A stretch of DNA of 64,000 bases from Mycolicibacterium sp. Lineage in GTDB: Bacteria > Actinomycetota > Actinomycetes > Mycobacteriales > Mycobacteriaceae. Within the stretch, counting starts at the first letter, position 1; each line of letters starts with the position of its first letter. The DNA lies in NCBI GenBank assembly GCA_020637165.1, contig JACJWN010000003.1, forward strand, positions 744,001 to 808,000, in the 5' to 3' direction. The notes beneath the pieces are model-generated. The model ran no database searches. It was not told the DNA's origin and saw only the letters and a list, made by a program, of their open reading frames with translations. The position numbers were made by a program, and so were the translations under genes. Positions 47,398 through 57,519 of the stretch are shown here, piece after piece.

Positions 47398-50300
47398 CTA
47401 CGCCGAAGCGCCGGCCACCAGATTCTCCCCACGCATCCGCTGGGAGATCACCGCGGTGATTCCGTCGCCCTGCATGGAGACGCCGTACAGCGCGTCGGCG
47501 ATCTCCATGGTCGGCTTCTGGTGGGTGATGACGATCAGCTGGGACTGGGACCGCAGCTGCTCGAACAGGCCGATCAGGCGGCGAAGGTTGACATCGTCAA
47601 GGGCGGCCTCGACCTCGTCCATCACGTAGAACGGCGAGGGCCTGGCCCGGAAGATGGCCACCAGCATGGCCACCGCGGTGAGCGATTTCTCTCCGCCGGA
47701 GAGCAGCGAGAGCCGCTTGACCTTCTTGCCGGGCGGACGGGCCTCGACCTCGACACCGGTGGTCAGCATGTCACTGGGGTCGGTGAGCAGCAGCCGGCCC
47801 TCACCGCCGGGGAACAGCGCCGAAAAGACCTCGGAGAACTCCCGCTCCACATCCGCGTAGGCCTCGGTGAACACCTGCAGGATTCGGGCGTCGACGTCGG
47901 AGATGACGTCGAGGAGGTCCTTGCGGGCCCCTTTGAGATCCTCGAGTTGGGTGGACAGGAAGTTGTAGCGCTCCTCCAGCGCGGCGAACTCCTCCAGCGC
48001 CAGTGGGTTCACCCGGCCCAGTTCGGTCAGGTCCCGCTCGGCCCGTTTGGCCCGGCGCTGCTGGGTGGCCCGGTCGAACGGCATCGGCACCGGTGCGGTC
48101 ACCTGGTCGCCGCGCTCGCGCGCCTGCTCGTACTCGGCCATCTCCAGATCCGAGGGCGGCAACGCCACCTGCGGTCCGTATTCGGCGATGAGGTCGTCGC
48201 CGGCCATACCGAACTGTTCGAGCACCATCTGCTCGAGCTGTTCGATGCGCAGGGCGGCCTGAGCCTTGGCGACCTCGTCGCGGTGCAACGAGTCGGTAAG
48301 TTCGCTGATGCGCGCGTTCAGCGCGGTGACCTCCTCGCGGACGGCGGTCAGTGCGCCGGACCGCTGTCGGCGCTCCCCGGCCAGCCGGTCCCGTTCCCGT
48401 GATGCCGCCGACACCACACCGGCGAGGCGCTCGGCAACCCGGCGCCCGGCTTCGGAAACCGCGGCCGCCACCTCCGCGGCGCGCCGGCGGGCCGCCCGCG
48501 CCTGCTGGGCGCGAACCCGCGCCTCTCGTTCCGCAGCGGCGGCCCGACGCAGTGAATCCGCGCGTCCGCGAACGGAATTCGCCCGTTCCTCGGCGGTACG
48601 CACCACCAGTCGGGCCTCAACCTCGACAGCCCGGGCCGCCTCGGCCGCGGCCTGGATCTCCTGGCGCTCCCCAGGCGAGGCCTCCACGACCGCCTGGGTC
48701 TCCTGAGCGGCCCGCAGCCTGGTCTCGAGTTCACCGAGATCCTCGATCGCCTGGGCCCGCCCGGCTTCGAGTTCGTCGCGCTGGGACACCAGTCGGCGCC
48801 ACTCCCCCTCAGCGGACCGGAGTTCCTGGCCCAGCCGGCCGAGCTGTTCGTAGATCGCCGAGATGGCGGCGTCGGACTCGTTGAGGGCCGCCAAAGCCTG
48901 CTCGGCGGTATCCCGACGGTCGGACTGTTCGGCGGTCGCGCCGGCCAGAGCTGCGGCGAGTTCGGCGACCTGGGTCTCGGCGGCCGCGAGGTCGCTGCGG
49001 GCCTGCTCTATCCGGCCGGCGATCTCCAGGGTGCTGGGCTTGCGATCGGAGCCGCCATCGACCCAGCCGGCACCCACCAGGTCCCCGTCGCGGGTGACCG
49101 CACGCAGTCCCGGGCGGGCAGCCACCAGATCCAACGCCGCGGCGAGGTCCTCGACGACCGCAACCCCGGACAGCATCGCCGTCATGGCGCCCCGCAGCCG
49201 GGCCGGCGCGTCAACGAGATCGACCGCCCATCGCGCACCGTCCGGGGGCGGGTCGACCTCACGCACGGCCACACCCGGCCAGTCCGCCAGGACGATCGCG
49301 GCACGGCCGCCGTCGGCGTCCTTGAGCGCCTGAACCGCCGAACTGGCCGAGGTGAAGCCGTCGGCGGCCAACGCGTCGGCCGCCGTACCCAGAACCGCTG
49401 CCAGCGGGGTCTCGTAGCCGGGCTGCACCTTGACCAACTTGGCCACGGTCCCGAGCAGTCCGGCATCGCCGCGGTTCTCCACCAGCCAGGCTGCGCCGTC
49501 TTTGCGCTCCAACCCTACGGCAAGGGCCTCGATACGGGCCCGCAACGAGGCGACCTGACGTTCGGCGGCACGCTCGGCACTCTGCAGTTCGGTGACCCGC
49601 TCGTCGGCCAGGCGCAGGTCGGCCATCGTGCGGTCATGGTGCTCGTCGAGCCCCACCTCGCCCTGATCGAGCTCACCTATGCGGCCCTGCACGGTCTCGA
49701 ACTCGGCCCGAGCCGCCTCGGTGCGCGCAGCGGCCTCGTCGATGCCGGTGCTGAGCCGAGCCACCCCGTCGTCGATGGACTCCACCCGGGCCCGGCCCGT
49801 CTCGACCTGGCCGGCCAGCCGGGCCAGGCCCTCCCGACGGTCGGCCTCGGCCCGCACCGCAGCCAGGTGGGCCCGTTCGGCCTCGGTGGCGGCGGCCTCC
49901 TTCCCGGCGAGTTCGGAGCGGGCGGCGGACAACCGGCCCTTGGCCTCCTCGAGTTCGGCCAGCAGCCGGCGCTCCCGCTCGGCCACCTCGTCGGCCTTGG
50001 CCTCCAACTCGTCGGGATCCGGCCCGGTGCCCGCGGGCGGTTCGTTTTCCAGGTACTGGGCCCGCTCGCTGGCGATGCGCACCGTCGCGCTGACCCGCTC
50101 CGCCAGCGCCGAGAGCCGGAACCACGCCTGCTGGGCGGTCTCGGTGCGCTCCGAGAGCGAAGCCACCGCGGTTTCATGGGCGGCGAGTTGCGCGGACGCC
50201 TCGGTGAGCCGGGCGGCGGCCTCGTCGTGGTCGCGACGCAGGGTCGTCTCGATGTCGTCGGCCCCGGCGAACTCCGCGCGCCGGGTGACCAGGTCGTCGG

Positions 50301-50991
50301 CGGCCAACCGCAGCCGGGCGTCACGCAGATCGGCCTGGATCGTCTGGGCGCGGCGAGCCACCTCGGCCTGCCGGCCCAGCGGCTTGAGCTGGCGGCGCAA
50401 CTCTGTGGTCAGGTCGGTGAGGCGGGCCAGGTTCGCCGCGGTGGCATCCAGCTTGCGCAGCGCTTTTTCCTTGCGCTTGCGGTGCTTGAGGACGCCGGCA
50501 GCCTCCTCGATGAACGCCCTGCGGTCCTCCGGGCGGGACTCAAGGATCTGGGCCAGCCGTCCCTGCCCGACGATGACGTGCATCTCACGGCCGATACCGG
50601 AGTCGGAGAGCAGTTCCTGGATGTCGAGCAGCCGGCAGCTGTTGCCGTTGATCTCGTACTCGCCGGCGCCGTCCCGGAACATCCGGCGGGTGATGGAGAC
50701 CTCGGAGTATTCGATCGGCAGGGCGTTGTCGGAGTTGTCGATGGTCAGGGTGACCTCGGCGCGGCCCAGCGGGGCCCGCGAGGAGGTGCCGGCGAAGATG
50801 ACGTCCTCCATCTTCCCGCCTCGCAGCGTTTTGGCGCCCTGCTCCCCCATCACCCAGGTCAGGGCGTCGACGACGTTGGACTTACCAGACCCGTTGGGGC
50901 CGACCACACAGGTGATTCCCGGCTCGAAGCGCAGAGTCGTTGACGAGGCGAAGGACTTGAAGCCCTTCAGCGTCAGACTCTTGAGGTACAC
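47398..50991 (-). CDS. smc: Chromosome segregation ATPase SMC
   Basis: 1197 residues. N-terminal head with Walker [21 protein letters not shown], long coiled coils (about 165-510 and 670-1010), a hinge (about 515-660, [20 protein letters not shown]), then the C-terminal head with signature [20 protein letters not shown] and Walker [18 protein letters not shown]. It loops chromosomal DNA with ScpA/ScpB. In M. tuberculosis it follows ftsY directly; here a 4.3-kb accessory region intervenes. Confidence 0.97.
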   Translation of the reverse strand: MYLKSLTLKGFKSFASSTTLRFEPGITCVVGPNGSGKSNVVDALTWVMGEQGAKTLRGGKMEDVIFAGTSSRAPLGRAEVTLTIDNSDNALPIEYSEVSITRRMFRDGAGEYEINGNSCRLLDIQELLSDSGIGREMHVIVGQGRLAQILESRPEDRRAFIEEAAGVLKHRKRKEKALRKLDATAANLARLTDLTTELRRQLKPLGRQAEVARRAQTIQADLRDARLRLAADDLVTRRAEFAGADDIETTLRRDHDEAAARLTEASAQLAAHETAVASLSERTETAQQAWFRLSALAERVSATVRIASERAQYLENEPPAGTGPDPDELEAKADEVAERERRLLAELEEAKGRLSAARSELAGKEAAATEAERAHLAAVRAEADRREGLARLAGQVETGRARVESIDDGVARLSTGIDEAAARTEAARAEFETVQGRIGELDQGEVGLDEHHDRTMADLRLADERVTELQSAERAAERQVASLRARIEALAVGLERKDGAAWLVENRGDAGLLGTVAKLVKVQPGYETPLAAVLGTAADALAADGFTSASSAVQALKDADGGRAAIVLADWPGVAVREVDPPPDGARWAVDLVDAPARLRGAMTAMLSGVAVVEDLAAALDLVAARPGLRAVTRDGDLVGAGWVDGGSDRKPSTLEIAGRIEQARSDLAAAETQVAELAAALAGATAEQSDRRDTAEQALAALNESDAAISAIYEQLGRLGQELRSAEGEWRRLVSQRDELEAGRAQAIEDLGELETRLRAAQETQAVVEASPGERQEIQAAAEAARAVEVEARLVVRTAEERANSVRGRADSLRRAAAAEREARVRAQQARAARRRAAEVAAAVSEAGRRVAERLAGVVSAASRERDRLAGERRQRSGALTAVREEVTALNARISELTDSLHRDEVAKAQAALRIEQLEQMVLEQFGMAGDDLIAEYGPQVALPPSDLEMAEYEQARERGDQVTAPVPMPFDRATQQRRAKRAERDLTELGRVNPLALEEFAALEERYNFLSTQLEDLKGARKDLLDVISDVDARILQVFTEAYADVEREFSEVFSALFPGGEGRLLLTDPSDMLTTGVEVEARPPGKKVKRLSLLSGGEKSLTAVAMLVAIFRARPSPFYVMDEVEAALDDVNLRRLIGLFEQLRSQSQLIVITHQKPTMEIADALYGVSMQGDGITAVISQRMRGENLVAGASA

Positions 50992-51027
50992 GACCGCCCA
51001 GCGTACCGGCGGGGCGCCGCCGTCGAA

Positions 51028-52503
51028 TCAGCGCCGGGTATCGGCCGCCGACCGCGGGCTGTACTCGCGCACCGCCGCCCGGGAGGCGATCCACGTCCAC
51101 CCCGGTTCGCGCGCCGGAGCGCCCTCGGCGACGATGTTCAGGCCCGCGGCGGCGGCGTCGGCGAAGTCGTCGTCGACGTGCACGACGTTGGCGAATCCGT
51201 GGTGCAGCAGCAGCGAAGCCACCGCCGCCGCGCGGTAGCCCGACCCGCAGTAGACGTACACCGGCTTGTCCCGGGGAATCTGCGCCAACCGGTCGGCGAC
51301 CTCGTAGAACGGGATGAAGACGGCCCCAGCGACGTGGCCGGCCTCCCACTCCAGGATCTGCCGGGTGTCGATCAGGTAGATGTCCTCGTCGGCGGCCAGC
51401 GCCGCGGCGACACCGTGGAAGTCGACCTGCTCGAGGCGCTGCGCGGCCGCCGGATCCTCCAACCAGGAGTCCGGACCGCCGGCGGCCTGGCCGACGGCGT
51501 TGTCGATACCCACCCGGACCAGCTCCCGGTGCGCGGCGTGCACCTGCTCGGGGGTAGCGCCCAGCAGGGTCACCGGGGTGCCCCAGGGGATCATCCAGGC
51601 CAGGTAGTTGATGAAGGCGCCGTCGAGATCGAAGTTCACCGCTCCGGGGACGTGCCCGGCGGCGAACACCTTGCGGGAGCGCAGGTCGACGACCCATTCG
51701 CCACGGCCGATGCGCTCGCGCAGCACGGCCGGGTCGGCCTGCTCGGGCATCGACAGGTCCACGTCGCGGGGTCCGGCGGCGTTCGCCGGGCCCATGTGCG
51801 CGTAGTACGCCGGGAAGACGTCCAGACCGGCCAGCAGGTTGGCCACGAACTGCTCCTCGGCCTCGGTCAGGGCCGGGTTGATCGTCTTCTCGTTGCCGAT
51901 CGTCGACGACAGCCCCTGAGCCTGCGTGGCCGCGCAGAACGACCCGAAGCCGTGGGTGGGGTAGATCGGGGTCTGGTCGTCGAGGGTGTCGGCCAGGCGG
52001 CGCACCGAATGCCACTGGTCGTGCGCTTGTTTGACGGCCAGGTCCGGGGCGACCAGATCGGGACGGCCGACACTGCCGTAGAGCAGTGACCCGCCGGTGA
52101 ACACCGCGCCGAGATGGTCGCCCTTGCGCACCGCGAAGGACACGTGGTGCGGGGTGTGGCCCGGGGTGTGGATGACGTCGACGGTCATATCGCCGACGTC
52201 GAAGGAGTCGCCGTCGCGCACCGGGGTCGCCTGGTAGGACAGTTCGACGTCTCCGGGCACCACATAGGTGGCGCCGTGCCGGCGGGCCAGTTCCAGACCG
52301 CCGGTGACGTAGTCGTTGTGGATGTGGGTCTCGGCCACATGGGTCAGGGTCAGTCCGTGCGCGGCGAGCAGTTCCTCGATGCGGTCGTAGTCACGCTGCG
52401 GATCGACGACCAGGGCCACCGAGCCGTCGTGGGCGATATAGCTGCGATCGCCCAGACCGCTGGAATCCAGGGGGATGACGTGGGGCGCTGCGGTGTCCTG
52501 CAT
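51028..52503 (-). CDS. CstB-like persulfide dioxygenase-rhodanese fusion
   Basis: 491 residues. The metallo-beta-lactamase domain (1-240) has the iron-site pattern H60-x-H62-x-D64 (THIHNDYVTGG), H116 (HTPGHTPHH) and D149 (GSVGRPDL), as in ETHE1-type persulfide dioxygenases. Two rhodanese domains follow: the first (about 255-350) has no active-site Cys, the second (about 365-465) has Cys419 in YVYCGSGYRAA. That MBL-inactive Rhd-active Rhd order is CstB's. It would oxidise persulfides to sulfite/thiosulfate. The palindrome TATACCCCCGGGGGTTTA upstream supports control by a CstR/CsoR-like sensor. Confidence 0.9.
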   Translation of the reverse strand: MQDTAAPHVIPLDSSGLGDRSYIAHDGSVALVVDPQRDYDRIEELLAAHGLTLTHVAETHIHNDYVTGGLELARRHGATYVVPGDVELSYQATPVRDGDSFDVGDMTVDVIHTPGHTPHHVSFAVRKGDHLGAVFTGGSLLYGSVGRPDLVAPDLAVKQAHDQWHSVRRLADTLDDQTPIYPTHGFGSFCAATQAQGLSSTIGNEKTINPALTEAEEQFVANLLAGLDVFPAYYAHMGPANAAGPRDVDLSMPEQADPAVLRERIGRGEWVVDLRSRKVFAAGHVPGAVNFDLDGAFINYLAWMIPWGTPVTLLGATPEQVHAAHRELVRVGIDNAVGQAAGGPDSWLEDPAAAQRLEQVDFHGVAAALAADEDIYLIDTRQILEWEAGHVAGAVFIPFYEVADRLAQIPRDKPVYVYCGSGYRAAAVASLLLHHGFANVVHVDDDFADAAAAGLNIVAEGAPAREPGWTWIASRAAVREYSPRSAADTRR

Positions 52504-52546
52504 GAAAGTCCTCCAGAGAGCGGTGTCGACACTTCCTTGACTCGAC

Positions 52547-52564
52547 TATACCCCCGGGGGTTTA
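52547..52564 (-). promoter_or_regulatory. CstR/CsoR-type operator upstream of the persulfide dioxygenase gene
   Basis: TATACCCCCGGGGGTTTA is an 18-bp palindrome with one mismatched pair, centred on a C5G5 tract. It lies 44-61 bp before the ATG at 52503 and ribosome site GGAGGA. CstR and CsoR repressors bind such G/C-tract palindromes. No csoR/cstR gene is in the window. Confidence 0.75.
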
Positions 52565-52579
52565 TGAACACGGGGGGTT

Positions 52580-52858
52580 TCAGCGCTCGCGGAACCCCGA
52601 CATCGGCTCGCCCGCCGCCCCGAAATCGGCCACCACGGTGTGCACCGACCCCGGCGTGCCGCCGCCGCGCAGCGACTCCAGAAGCTGCTCGCAGGCCCGA
52701 CGCGGCCCCTGAGCGACCACCAGCACCCTGCCGTCGGCCTGGTTGGCGGCGTAGCCGGCGAGCCCGAGTTCCAGCGCCCGCGACCGCGTCCACCAGCGGA
52801 ATCCCACGCCCTGGACGTGACCGTGCACCCAGGCGGTCAGCCGGGCCGGATCACTCAC
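52580..52858 (-). CDS. acyP: Acylphosphatase
   Basis: 92 residues from a GTG at 52858. It hydrolyses acyl phosphates. The signature VHGHVQGVGFRWWTRSRALE has the phosphate-binding loop and catalytic Arg, and GLAGYAANQADGRVLVVAQG has the catalytic Asn. It overlaps osmC by 8 nt, in the same smc-side cluster as in M. tuberculosis (Rv2922A). Confidence 0.93.
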   Translation of the reverse strand: MSDPARLTAWVHGHVQGVGFRWWTRSRALELGLAGYAANQADGRVLVVAQGPRRACEQLLESLRGGGTPGSVHTVVADFGAAGEPMSGFRER

Positions 52859-53282
52859 CGGCGGCCTCGGCGATCTCGAAGGTGACCTCGGCCCCGGCCT
52901 TGAGCGTGCGCCCAACGGTGCACACCTGGTCGACGGCGCGGGTGACTACGAGCAGCAGACGCTCCCGCTCCTGCGCGCTGAGCCCGGCGAGGTCGATCTC
53001 GAGGGTCTCGGCCAGCGCCGGGTAACGCTCCTGATCGCGGTCGGCGTCGCCGGAGACCCGGATGACGGACGGATAGTCGTCGCCCAGCCGGCGGCGCAGC
53101 GGCTGGTCGCTGCTCAGACCGGCACAGCCGGCCAGCGCGATCTTCATCAGTTCACCAGGGGTGAAGACGCCCTCGTCGGTCACCGATCCGATCAGCACCT
53201 CGGCACCCCGGCTGCTACGCCCGGTGTAGCGGCGCACCCCGGTGCGCTCCACCCACAGATCTGTCGCCCGCGGTTCGGTCAT
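52851..53282 (-). CDS. OsmC/Ohr-family peroxidase-like protein (Rv2923c homologue)
   Basis: 143 residues. The two redox Cys of the family are in [13 protein letters not shown] and [14 protein letters not shown]. They would reduce organic hydroperoxides with a thiol donor. It overlaps fpg by 4 nt upstream and acyP by 8 nt downstream, so all three are translationally linked. Confidence 0.9.
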   Translation of the reverse strand: MTEPRATDLWVERTGVRRYTGRSSRGAEVLIGSVTDEGVFTPGELMKIALAGCAGLSSDQPLRRRLGDDYPSVIRVSGDADRDQERYPALAETLEIDLAGLSAQERERLLLVVTRAVDQVCTVGRTLKAGAEVTFEIAEAAGE

Positions 53283-54154
53283 GGTTTTGTTCTACCCTGC
53301 CGGGGCCGCGGTTGGCAGACCGGGCAGTAGAACGACGATCGGTTCATGAACTTCTCCCGCCGGATCACCGCCCCGCAGCGGCGGCAGTCCCGGTCCTCGC
53401 GGCCGTAGACGGCCAGCGAACGGTCGAAGTAACCGGACTGACCGTTGACGTTGACATAGAGCGAGTCGAAGGAGGTGCCGCCCTGGCGCAATGCCTCCCG
53501 CATCACCTCAGCGGCGCTGTCGAGCACTTCGGCGAGGCTGCGCCGAGTGAGCTTCTCGGCGATCCGCGCGCCGTTGACCCCGGCCCGCCACAGCGCCTCG
53601 TCGGCGTAGATGTTGCCGATGCCGGACACCACGGTCTGGTCGAGAAGCTGGCGCTTGATCTCGGAGTGCTTGCGGCGCAGCACCGAGACCACCGCGTCGC
53701 GGTCGAATGCGGGATCCAGCGGGTCGCGCGCGATATGCGCTACGGGCGCCGGCACCCACCCGCCTTCGACGCTCACCAATTCGGACAGCTGCCAACCCCC
53801 GAACGTGCGCTGATCGACGAAACTCAGCGCGGTGCCGTCGTCGAGGGTGGCCGCAATCCGCAGGTGAGCGGTGTTGGTCAACGGCCCCAGCAGCATCTGC
53901 CCGCTCATCCCGAGGTGCACCACCAGGGCCGTCGAATCGAACGGCACATCGGCGAGGGTGAGCCACAAGTACTTTCCGCGCCGGTCGGTACCGGTGACCC
54001 GCGCCCCGGTCAGCCACGCGGTCAGGTCCGAAGCGCCGGGTTCGTGACGGCGAACCGCCCGCGGGTGCAGCACCCGCACCGCGGTGATCGTGCGACCGGC
54101 CAGGTGCGCCTGCAGACCCCGCCGGACCACCTCGACTTCGGGGAGTTCAGGCAT
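53279..54154 (-). CDS. fpg: Formamidopyrimidine-DNA glycosylase
   Basis: 291 residues from the ATG at 54154. [14 protein letters not shown] supplies the catalytic Pro1 and Glu2 after Met removal. The H2TH region has [19 protein letters not shown], and the C-terminal zinc finger [13 protein letters not shown] and [11 protein letters not shown] has all four Cys. It excises 8-oxoguanine and cuts by beta/delta-elimination. Upstream in-frame starts lie in rnc and were rejected; fpg overlaps rnc by 8 nt. Confidence 0.96.
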   Translation of the reverse strand: MPELPEVEVVRRGLQAHLAGRTITAVRVLHPRAVRRHEPGASDLTAWLTGARVTGTDRRGKYLWLTLADVPFDSTALVVHLGMSGQMLLGPLTNTAHLRIAATLDDGTALSFVDQRTFGGWQLSELVSVEGGWVPAPVAHIARDPLDPAFDRDAVVSVLRRKHSEIKRQLLDQTVVSGIGNIYADEALWRAGVNGARIAEKLTRRSLAEVLDSAAEVMREALRQGGTSFDSLYVNVNGQSGYFDRSLAVYGREDRDCRRCGAVIRREKFMNRSSFYCPVCQPRPRQGRTKP

Positions 54155-54869
54155 CCAGTTCGGCGGCGGTCGGGAGCGGCTGGGCGTCCAGGGCCGTCCA
54201 GGCCTGTGCGGCGGCATCGGTCTCGGCGGACTTCTTCGACCGGCCGCTGCCGCGGCCGCACACCTCGCCACCGACGTAGACCACCGCCGAGAACCGCCGA
54301 TCGTGATCGGGGCCTTCGGAGCTGACCTCGTACCGCGGTACGCCGAGCCCCCGGGAAGCGGTGAGCTCCTGCAGGCTGGACTTCCACTCCAGCGCCGCCC
54401 CGAGCGTCGGGGCGGTGTCAAGCAAACCCCCGAAAAGACGCAGGATGACCTGGCGCGCCCCCTCCAGTCCATGCTTCAGGTACACCGCGCCGATCAACGA
54501 CTCCAGGGTGTCGGCCAGAATGGAGGACTTTTCGTGACCGCCGGTGTTGACCTCGCCCCGACCCAGCAGGAGGTACTCGCCCAGCCCGTCCTCGGTCAGC
54601 CCGCGGGCGACGCCGGCCAAGGCCTGGCTGTTGACGATGCTGTTGCGCAGCTTGGCCAGATCGCCCTCGGAGTTGTCGGGGTGCCTGCGGAACAGTTCCT
54701 CGACGATCACCAGGCCCAGTACCGCGTCACCGAGCAACTCGAGGCGCTCGTTGGTCGGCAGCCCACCGTGCTCATAGGCGTAACTGCGGTGGGTCAGCGC
54801 CAGAGTCAGCAGTTCCTCGGGCAACGCGACACCGAGCGCGTCTAGGAGGCTCTCGCGCGGGGCGGTCAC
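54147..54869 (-). CDS. rnc: Ribonuclease III
   Basis: 240 residues from a GTG at 54869 that overlaps the DUF177 stop (GTGA). The nuclease domain has [20 protein letters not shown] and [16 protein letters not shown]; the C-terminal double-stranded RNA-binding domain has [15 protein letters not shown] and [19 protein letters not shown]. It processes rRNA precursors. Confidence 0.96.
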   Translation of the reverse strand: MTAPRESLLDALGVALPEELLTLALTHRSYAYEHGGLPTNERLELLGDAVLGLVIVEELFRRHPDNSEGDLAKLRNSIVNSQALAGVARGLTEDGLGEYLLLGRGEVNTGGHEKSSILADTLESLIGAVYLKHGLEGARQVILRLFGGLLDTAPTLGAALEWKSSLQELTASRGLGVPRYEVSSEGPDHDRRFSAVVYVGGEVCGRGSGRSKKSAETDAAAQAWTALDAQPLPTAAELDA

Positions 54870-55453
54870 GACGGCTGCCCTTCCGGAGCGTCGGGGGGAA
54901 GCAAACCGGCAAGCTTCGCCCAGCGGGGGTCGATCTGCTCGTGGCCATGTCCGGGTTCGGCGGTGGCCAGTGGCACACCGCATTCCGGGCACAACCCGGG
55001 GCAGTCCGCCGAACAAAGCGGGGCGAACGGCAGAGCCAGGCCCACCGCATCGACGATCGGCTGCTCAAGGTTGACACAGTGGTCGACGACGTGGCCCACC
55101 TCGTCGTTCTCGGTGGTGGATTCGGTGAGGCTCTCCGGGTAGGCGAAAAGCTCGGTCAGGGCGATCTCGACCTCCCCGCTGACCGGTTCCAGACAACGCG
55201 AGCACTCGCCCCGGGTCGGGGCGTGCATGGTCCCGGAGACCAGCACACCCTCGGACACCGACTCCAGTCGCAGGTCGAGGTCGAGCGGAGCGCCCGGTTC
55301 GATCGCGATGAGGTCCAGACCAATCCGTGCCGGGCTGCCAACACTCTGCGTGATGGTCTGCATTGCGCCGGGGCGCCGACCCAGCCGGGACACGTCGAAA
55401 ACCAGCGGCGAACGCGCAGCGGAATGCGGCGCCGGGTTGTGAGCCGTGGCCAT
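54866..55453 (-). CDS. DUF177 (YceD) protein
   Basis: 195 residues from the ATG at 55453. The C-terminal Cys-rich knot [20 protein letters not shown] and [18 protein letters not shown] marks the family, which is linked to 23S rRNA accumulation and normally sits before rpmF and rnc. Here no rpmF follows, as usual in mycobacteria. The longer upstream frame runs through the 15-bp repeat and was rejected. Confidence 0.9.
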   Translation of the reverse strand: MATAHNPAPHSAARSPLVFDVSRLGRRPGAMQTITQSVGSPARIGLDLIAIEPGAPLDLDLRLESVSEGVLVSGTMHAPTRGECSRCLEPVSGEVEIALTELFAYPESLTESTTENDEVGHVVDHCVNLEQPIVDAVGLALPFAPLCSADCPGLCPECGVPLATAEPGHGHEQIDPRWAKLAGLLPPDAPEGQPS

Positions 55454-55505
55454 GACGGCGATCCTACGGCCCTGGGCGGTGCGCCCCGGCGCCGGACGGG
55501 ATCGG

Positions 55506-55558
55506 GCTGAACGGGTCAGTGCTGAACGGGTCAGTGCTGAACGGGTCAGTGCTGAACG
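55506..55558 (-). repeat. 15-bp tandem repeat (3.5 copies) carrying the stop of the sepIVA-like gene
   Basis: GCTGAACGGGTCAGT is perfectly repeated at 55506-55520, 55521-55535 and 55536-55550, then partly to 55558. On the minus strand each copy reads CAG CAC TGA in the frame of the gene, so TGA recurs at 55546-48, 55531-33 and 55516-18. The copies are identical, so the expansion is recent or maintained. Confidence 0.95.
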
Positions 55559-56283
55559 TAGTCGTGCGTGCCCGCCGCGGTGCGCAGCTGGTGGCGGCCG
55601 CGGTTGACCGAGCGCAGGGTGCCGTTGAGGTACTCCTCGAACTGAGCCAGTTTGTTGTCGACGTAGATGTCGCACTCCCCGCGCAACCGGTCGGCCTCCG
55701 CGTGGGCGGCGTCGACCAGGCGGGTCGCCTCGGCGTTGGCCGCCTGAACCACCTCGGTCGCCGAGACCAGCCGCTGCTGCTCCTTGATGCCTTCCTGCAC
55801 CGCGTTCTCGTAGGAGATGTTGCCGTTCTCCAGCAGACGGTCGGCCTCCGCTTTGGCCCGGGTGGTGGCGGCCTCGTAGTCGCGCTTGGCCGCCGAGGAC
55901 AGCCTGCTGGCTTCCTCGCGCGCCTCGGTCACCATGCGCTCACTGTGCTGGCGGGCCTCGGCAACCATGCGGTCGGCCTGCGACTTGGCGTCGGCCAGCA
56001 ACCGGTCGGCCTCCGACCGGGCGTGACTGAGCACCGAGTCGGCCTCGGCGTTGGCGCCGGACACCGCGGACTCGGCATGCTCCTTGGCCTCGCGCAACAT
56101 CGAGTCGCGGGCGTCGAGAACGTCCTGGGCGTCGTCGAGTTCGCCCGGGATCGCGTCCTTGATGTCGTCGATCAGTTCCAGCACGTCGCCACGGGGCACC
56201 ACGCAGCCGGCCGTCATCGGCACACCGCGGGCCTCTTCGACGATTCCGCTCAGTTCGTCGAGCGCTTCAAAAACTCGGTACAC
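55546..56283 (-). CDS. sepIVA: SepIVA-like DivIVA-domain septation protein (Rv2927c homologue)
   Basis: 245 residues, nearly all coiled coil. The N-terminus MYRVFEALDELSGIVEEARG is the DivIVA-like membrane-targeting part; the coil is built of Ala-rich heptads (ADSVLSHARSEADRLLADAK). SepIVA acts in cell division and elongation and is essential in mycobacteria. In M. tuberculosis the PDIM/PGL locus starts downstream on the other side; here coaD lies only 83 bp away. The last codons lie in a tandem repeat. Confidence 0.9.
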   Translation of the reverse strand: MYRVFEALDELSGIVEEARGVPMTAGCVVPRGDVLELIDDIKDAIPGELDDAQDVLDARDSMLREAKEHAESAVSGANAEADSVLSHARSEADRLLADAKSQADRMVAEARQHSERMVTEAREEASRLSSAAKRDYEAATTRAKAEADRLLENGNISYENAVQEGIKEQQRLVSATEVVQAANAEATRLVDAAHAEADRLRGECDIYVDNKLAQFEEYLNGTLRSVNRGRHQLRTAAGTHDYVQH

Positions 56284-56366
56284 GGCGCCACCCTTCCCAT
56301 GTTGGTAGCGACCAGTGTGCCTGGTGTTACGCCTGTGACTGTGGTAGCGCTCCGGTGTGTCGCGGA

Positions 56367-56846
56367 TCAGCCGCCGGCGAGCCTGGCCTGCAGTCGGCGG
56401 TTCACCGATTCCGGCAGCAGCCCCGACACGTCACCGCCCAGACCGGCCACCTCCTTGGCCAAAGACGAGGAGACAAACGAGTAGCGCGGCGAGGTGGCGA
56501 CGAAGAAGGTGTCCACGCCGGCGATGTGCTTGTTCATCTGCGCCATCTGAAGCTCGTACTCGAAATCGGTTCCGGTGCGCAAACCCTTGACGATCGCGGT
56601 GAAACCGCGGGCCTTGACGAAGTCGACCACCAGGCCCCGACCCGATTCCACCCGCAGATTCGGCAGGTGCGCGCAGGCCTCCTCGATCATCGCGATCCGC
56701 TCCCCGACGGCGAACATGCCCGCCTTCTTGGGATTGGCCAGTACCGCGACGATGACCTCGTCGAACTGTGCGGCCGCGCGCTCGAAGACGTCGACGTGCC
56801 CGAGGGTGACCGGGTCGAAGGACCCGGGACAGACCGCTCCACTCAT
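56367..56846 (-). CDS. coaD: Phosphopantetheine adenylyltransferase
   Basis: 159 residues. CoaD transfers AMP to 4'-phosphopantetheine, the penultimate CoA step. [20 protein letters not shown] has the TxGH nucleotide motif; [20 protein letters not shown] and [14 protein letters not shown] form the rest of the active site. The ATG overlaps the stop of a tiny repeat-encoded ORF (ATGA). Confidence 0.96.
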   Translation of the reverse strand: MSGAVCPGSFDPVTLGHVDVFERAAAQFDEVIVAVLANPKKAGMFAVGERIAMIEEACAHLPNLRVESGRGLVVDFVKARGFTAIVKGLRTGTDFEYELQMAQMNKHIAGVDTFFVATSPRYSFVSSSLAKEVAGLGGDVSGLLPESVNRRLQARLAGG

Positions 56847-56916
56847 GCGCGATCCGCCTTCGGCTCCTCGCTGACGCTCATGCGCGATCCGCCTTCGGCT
56901 CCTCGCTGACGCTCAT
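56843..56916 (-). repeat. MIRU-like 35-bp tandem repeat: two overlapping 12-codon ORFs leading into coaD
   Basis: The 35-bp unit is present twice, followed by the coaD start. Each unit reads as a mini-[15 protein letters not shown] (56878-56916 and 56843-56881), and start and stop overlap as ATGA in every junction: ORF-ORF and ORF-coaD. This start/stop overlap layout is that of mycobacterial interspersed repetitive units. The embedded GAGGAG provides a ribosome site in each unit. Confidence 0.85.
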
Positions 56917-56939
56917 GCGCCAGACGCTAGCAGTGTGGT

Positions 56940-57491
56940 TCAGTCCGCGACCTCGGCCGTTTCAAGACAGGTGTCGCCGTAGCGTCGAACCGGCCACACC
57001 CGCCATCCCGGTGGCCAGGACAATTCCGGCTGCGAGACCGGCCGTTCCACCACCACCACGGCACCCGGTGTGACCCAGCCCCGGGACAGCGACTCCACAA
57101 CGACCCGCAACTCTGCGGACGAGACGTCATAGGGCGGGTCGGCGAACACCACATCGAACGGCTCCGGGGCGCCGGCGGCCAACACCGCGGCCACCGCACC
57201 CCGCCGCACCCGAGCACCCGGCAACCCCACGGTTGCGACATTGCGAGTGATCACCTCGACGGCACGGCGGTCACTGTCGATGAGCAGCACCGAGGCGGCT
57301 CCCCTCGACAACGCCTCCAGCCCCAGCGCCCCGGAGCCGGCGTAGAGGTCCAGCACCCGCAGGCCGTCGAAGTCGAAGCGCGCCGCCAGGACGTTGAACA
57401 GGGCCTCGCGAACGCGGTCCGTGGTCGGCCGAGCGCTCGACGGCACGGCCAGTCGGCGCCCGCCGGCAGCGCCCGCGACGATCCGGGTCAC
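56940..57491 (-). CDS. rsmD: 16S rRNA (guanine-N2)-methyltransferase RsmD
   Basis: 183 residues. Motif I is [18 protein letters not shown], and the catalytic FADPPYD lies near residue 118. [17 protein letters not shown] is the usual start. It makes m2G966. pca (Rv2967c), which I recall next to it in M. tuberculosis, is absent: VKOR lies 28 bp away. Confidence 0.95.
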   Translation of the reverse strand: MTRIVAGAAGGRRLAVPSSARPTTDRVREALFNVLAARFDFDGLRVLDLYAGSGALGLEALSRGAASVLLIDSDRRAVEVITRNVATVGLPGARVRRGAVAAVLAAGAPEPFDVVFADPPYDVSSAELRVVVESLSRGWVTPGAVVVVERPVSQPELSWPPGWRVWPVRRYGDTCLETAEVAD

Positions 57492-57519
57492 GGCGCCAGA
57501 TCGCCCCGGACGGTGGGCA

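Noticed and set aside
55506..56916. CRISPR-like repetition near sepIVA-like and coaD genes
   Set aside because: Units are contiguous, 15 or 35 bp, with no spacers and no cas genes.
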